Positions 60,270 to 64,000 of a stretch of 64,000 nucleotides of DNA are shown piece after piece. The stretch's first letter is position 1; every line of letters begins with the position of its first letter. A program made the translations under genes and the position numbers. Under the pieces are notes generated by a model. It searched no databases. It was not told the DNA's origin and saw only the letters and a program-made list of their open reading frames with translations. This DNA comes from Setaria digitata (taxonomy: Eukaryota > Nematoda > Chromadorea > Rhabditida > Setariidae). The stretch is from contig RCAB01000151.1 in NCBI GenBank assembly GCA_003640385.1, positions 1 through 64,000 on the forward strand, written 5' to 3'.

Positions 60270-63200
60270 ATGCGATCATCAATCATCATTACGATATCTG
60301 ATTTTTCATTACCATATGTTTTTGTTTCGTCTATCCGAAGATGTGCCGGAATTTAGTAGAGCTAATAAGTGGGAAAGAGAATTGTGTGAAATGAAATGAT
60401 TTAGTTGATACTGTATAGATTGAACTGAAGTACTAAAATTTAGAGCTGTTAAAAACCTTTTGCTCCTCGTCAATTGACGACGTAGTATTAAGAATAGTTT
60501 CTAAAAATTCAGTCTTCCGATTGTTGATGTCGTGTATTACAGAAATAGTTTTTTCTTTTTACTGATGCTCTGATGTTGACTGACAATACATTGGTAGAGA
60601 ACTAATTACAAATAATAATTTTATTAAAAATAGCTTTGGTTATTTAAACGATAATTTTCTTTTTTTTTTTTGAAATGTTCAAAAATGAATGGTAATTTTA
60701 TGAAGGATTTGTTAATTCATTGGGCGTTATATAAATCGGTAACGAAATTTTATTATCTAAAATGGAAGGAAGGTATTGACAAAAATAATAAGGTTTTAAA
60801 ATAGTAGCCGTGAAACTTCTCACAACTGCATCACCGATCATTGATAAACGTAGGCCATTTTTTTTAAATGTCAGCAAGTACGGATTTTGCCACAGGTTTT
60901 AGGCCAAGTATAAATTGTTGATTGCAGGTTTTTTTTCAAAGAATATTGTCAATTTGCTAAGATTCAGAAAGTTCTTTAGTGAAGAAATTTTTACTTCGAC
61001 CGAAAATTTCGGCGTCTTTTCACACATATTAACAATTATTTGAATGTGGAAAAAATAGTTTCCGATCGGAATTGACAGGAACACGACGTTTCATTTTGTG
61101 GTTTTACTACAGCAGAGAGAGCTTTTGTAATAGCATGGATGTGGAGAAAGTTTTATCCTGTTTTTTTTTTTTTGTTTCCAAAATTTTCGCCTTCCATTTT
61201 GAAGAGCTTAATTTCATTAGTCTGTTTAAGTCTAATTTAATTTTTATTTGTGATGCATTTGCCAATATGACATGATGAGAATCAATCAGCCAATTTATTC
61301 AAGCAGCCAACAGGTAATCAAACAGAGCATCATCAATATAATTAGATTTTATTAAAGATTTTACAAAATTCGCCTTCAATTCTCTTACAAACTGCGTGGC
61401 AAGTGTTCGAATGAGTGAGCAATTTAATAAGGTGTGGTTCAGTCTCAATTTTACAACAGTATCAATGCTGTTAAGCCTAGTTGCCAGGAAGACGAAATTT
61501 TCAGACGATTTTGCTAGAAAGACAAGACTTGTAGATTAGTCTAACAAAACATTCTGAGGATTTGAAACAGGGTCAGGTCATTTCTTTGTTGCTCCATCGC
61601 TTCAGCAAACCGTCTGCAACATTAACTAAGCGATGATCGATGCGATATCTTTCGTATGAAAAGAATGCCGATAAAAAAAGCAACGCAAAATCATTATATA
61701 TCATTTTACCGATGCAAAAATGGCATATGATATCGTCCTATCAGCACCTGTGTGAATACCTGTATGAAGAGAAATTGAAATGGAACCAATAACCACCACT
61801 AACCTATCATCATCATCAGTATGAACTACAATGAAATGTCACCATTATGCAGCAGTCTCCTCCTACTACTACTACTGCTACTACCATTAAGTTATAATTT
61901 TTCCCATCTGATTACTTAATCATTACTCAGATCCTTCCTTCATATATCGTCTACGAAATATACACTGAACACTTATGCTTGATATTTCATTTTTTGCTAT
62001 AAAAATCTACTTTTGTATCAGTAATTTCCCATGAATGATTGATGGTGAATTTTCTGGAATTTTTCTCCGGAAAATTTTTCAGTTCAAGATGTCAAAAAAG
62101 TTCATGAAGATTTTTGACAGTTTGTGATAAAGTTTATTGGCATATAAGTTCAATTTTTACTTCGAATAAACATTACTTAAAATCGGTCAATATTAAATTT
62201 TATTCCATTCCAAGCAAATATTGTTATTTATTGCAATACTTACGATTAATAATTACATTTCCAGCAGCCTAAAATAGATGCTGCTTCATTCTGAAATCGC
62301 CATTAAAAATTTTAGACAGAAATTTTCCGGAAAATAGGGAATTTTCCTGAGCATTTTAGCCAGTTCTTATACAGTTTGTCTGCTTGAAGCTTGTTATATT
62401 AATCTCGAAGAATTTCGATATTTGTCTGCTTATTGTTTGTTTATTTCCCTCAACTTTCAATACTTTGTCAAAATATCATCTAATAAAGTATTGAACTTCC
62501 AAAAATTTTAATTTCAAGCATTCGAGAATGCATCGATAAACAAGTTGTTTTTGAAAGGTCAGGCATGAAGAAAATGGTACTTGAGGTCGGTATTTGAGCA
62601 TATTTATCATTGCTTCGTTTTGGTGAAGACGGAAATTACTCCCAAAATGTTTTATAAAGTGCCTTATATCAGTTTAACTTTTGTATTCAATTGCTACTCC
62701 ATTAAAATTTAAGCAGTTGAAATTTTTGAAAATTTGTTTGCAGATGGATGATATACGAGTATTTTGTCAAACTTGAACTTTTCACTGAAAAAAATTTCAC
62801 TCCTTTATAAATATCTTATTAATTAACTGGGACTGAGCAACTTTTAATTCTTTTAAAGAAAAACCAATTGCACTTATGATCATTGTTAGTTTAATTTTTA
62901 ACAATTCCTATTATTATAAATATCAAATAATCATCAACTGTATTATTTGTTCATTCATTTAATACCTTTCTCTTTTTTTCGGGTCAATTTAATTAATAAC
63001 TAGTAACTTTAAACTAACTGTGCCAAAATTTTGAATCGATGATGAAGAGATTATTGTTAATTAATGGTTGTTTATAAACTTTTTTTTTTCAATCAATTAT
63101 TTTAAGAAGAAATAAATATATGAACAGGGAAATATTTTACTCAATAAATTTTAAATTTTAATTTAAAAAATGACGCTAAATATTGCTTTCACTGATAATA

Positions 63201-64000
63201 TTCTATTTAAAAGAGTCATTATTTTAGAAGTTAAATAATAAATTTTGCCAAATACTTGGCAATATCATTTAAAATTGATTCATTTTGGAATGTCACCAAT
63301 GAGATTCTGACAGAACAGTTTGCTGCTGTTCGATAAATGCTAAAAAGTGAAGTCTCCTCCTTCAGCATTAAACAAAACCAGTTTAAATTGACGAAATTAC
63401 CGAAATTTATTTGCTTCAAACTTGTCCCTTTCTATTGCTATTCAAGACTTACCTGGAATATCCGGCTTTACATCCGAATTTCTTCATCACAATTTTTTTT
63501 TAAATTTACATTTGAAACTTTTTATTTATGGTCGTAATTCTGATTCGCTCAATAATTTTCTGTTACAGTTTGTTCAGTTTGACAATTTTAATTGCTATAA
63601 TTTGTTATATGCTTCTCGTTTATTTTATTTTTTCTTTTTCTATTTTTTGCTTTTTTTCTGATTCTTCGAAGAAAACCCGATATTTAAGAGGTTTTGCGTT
63701 TTTTTTTTCTTTTAATTACCTCTTAATGTGTCTAACTGTTTCTTTCAGGTCTAGGAATCTGGGGCAGAAGTTTTTTATTTAATAGTGATAGATTTGTGGA
63801 ATTTTAAAGATCCTCAATTTTCGAACTTCATCTCTTAGTCGTAAAGTTAGTTGCATGTTCCTCTTTCATGTGCTTAGAAAACGCTAAAACTATTGAAGTC
63901 GAAACATTTTTGAAAATAAAATGATAAATTATTTTTTAGTTTGTTTCTGTCAACTGAAAAGTTCTGTTAACATAATTCGGCAAAAAAAAAGTAGTAGCAC
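60270..64000. other. Right-hand AT-rich stretch without supported genes
   Basis: No exon series could be joined here on either strand. Open frames are short and Phe/Ile/Leu-rich. The 61,380-61,860 interval is less AT-rich, with a short run of ACT triplets at about 61,865-61,885, but gives no coding model. Confidence 0.55.

Noticed and set aside
1..64000. CRISPR arrays, bacterial operons, rRNA, integrated viral genes or Wolbachia-derived fragments
   Set aside because: No regularly spaced repeats, Shine-Dalgarno-led gene runs, rRNA motifs or polymerase/integrase motifs were seen; everything recognisable is intron-containing nematode sequence.

Overview
The window is nuclear DNA of a nematode, most likely a filarial or other spirurid worm. 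I infer this from the very AT-rich intergenic DNA with long poly-A/T tracts, AT and TTA microsatellites, many small exons with GTAAGT-type donors and TTTCAG-type acceptors, and nematode gene families (transthyretin-like secreted proteins, a large Patched protein). All exon models were built by hand from splice signals and codon phase. In every multi-exon model the exon lengths sum to a multiple of three and the phases agree, but no transcript data were available.

Layout. 67-271 (-) may be the first exon of a gene running off the left edge. 272-10,550 is a gene-poor repeat-rich stretch. 11,887-23,888 (+) is a 26-exon Patched gene of about 1,499 residues, with a large glycosylatable insertion in its first lumenal loop. 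23,889-29,376 has no gene I can support. 29,377-31,649 (-) is a divergent, N-terminally extended transthyretin-like gene. 31,650-40,915 is a second gene-poor stretch. 40,916-42,005 (+) is a small three-exon gene of unknown function. 43,889-44,620 (+) and 45,090-46,983 (-) are two more transthyretin-like genes. A tRNA-Ser(GCT) sits in the last intron of the second one, on the opposite strand. 48,659-58,792 (+) is an 18-exon DEAD-box helicase of the DDX19/Dbp5 mRNA-export family, with an unusual N-terminal extension of about 320 residues carrying FG/FGG motifs. Directly after its stop codon lies a splice-acceptor-like site and a signal-peptide ORF (58,816-59,019), then exon-like pieces up to 60,269. 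60,270-64,000 shows no gene.

The genes do not form one pathway. The strongest points for follow-up are the N-terminal extension of the DDX19 gene and its second possible start, the tight downstream junction after that gene, the small gene with two possible last exons, and serial foldback palindromes built around AT runs near 2.8, 4.1 and 17.5 kb.
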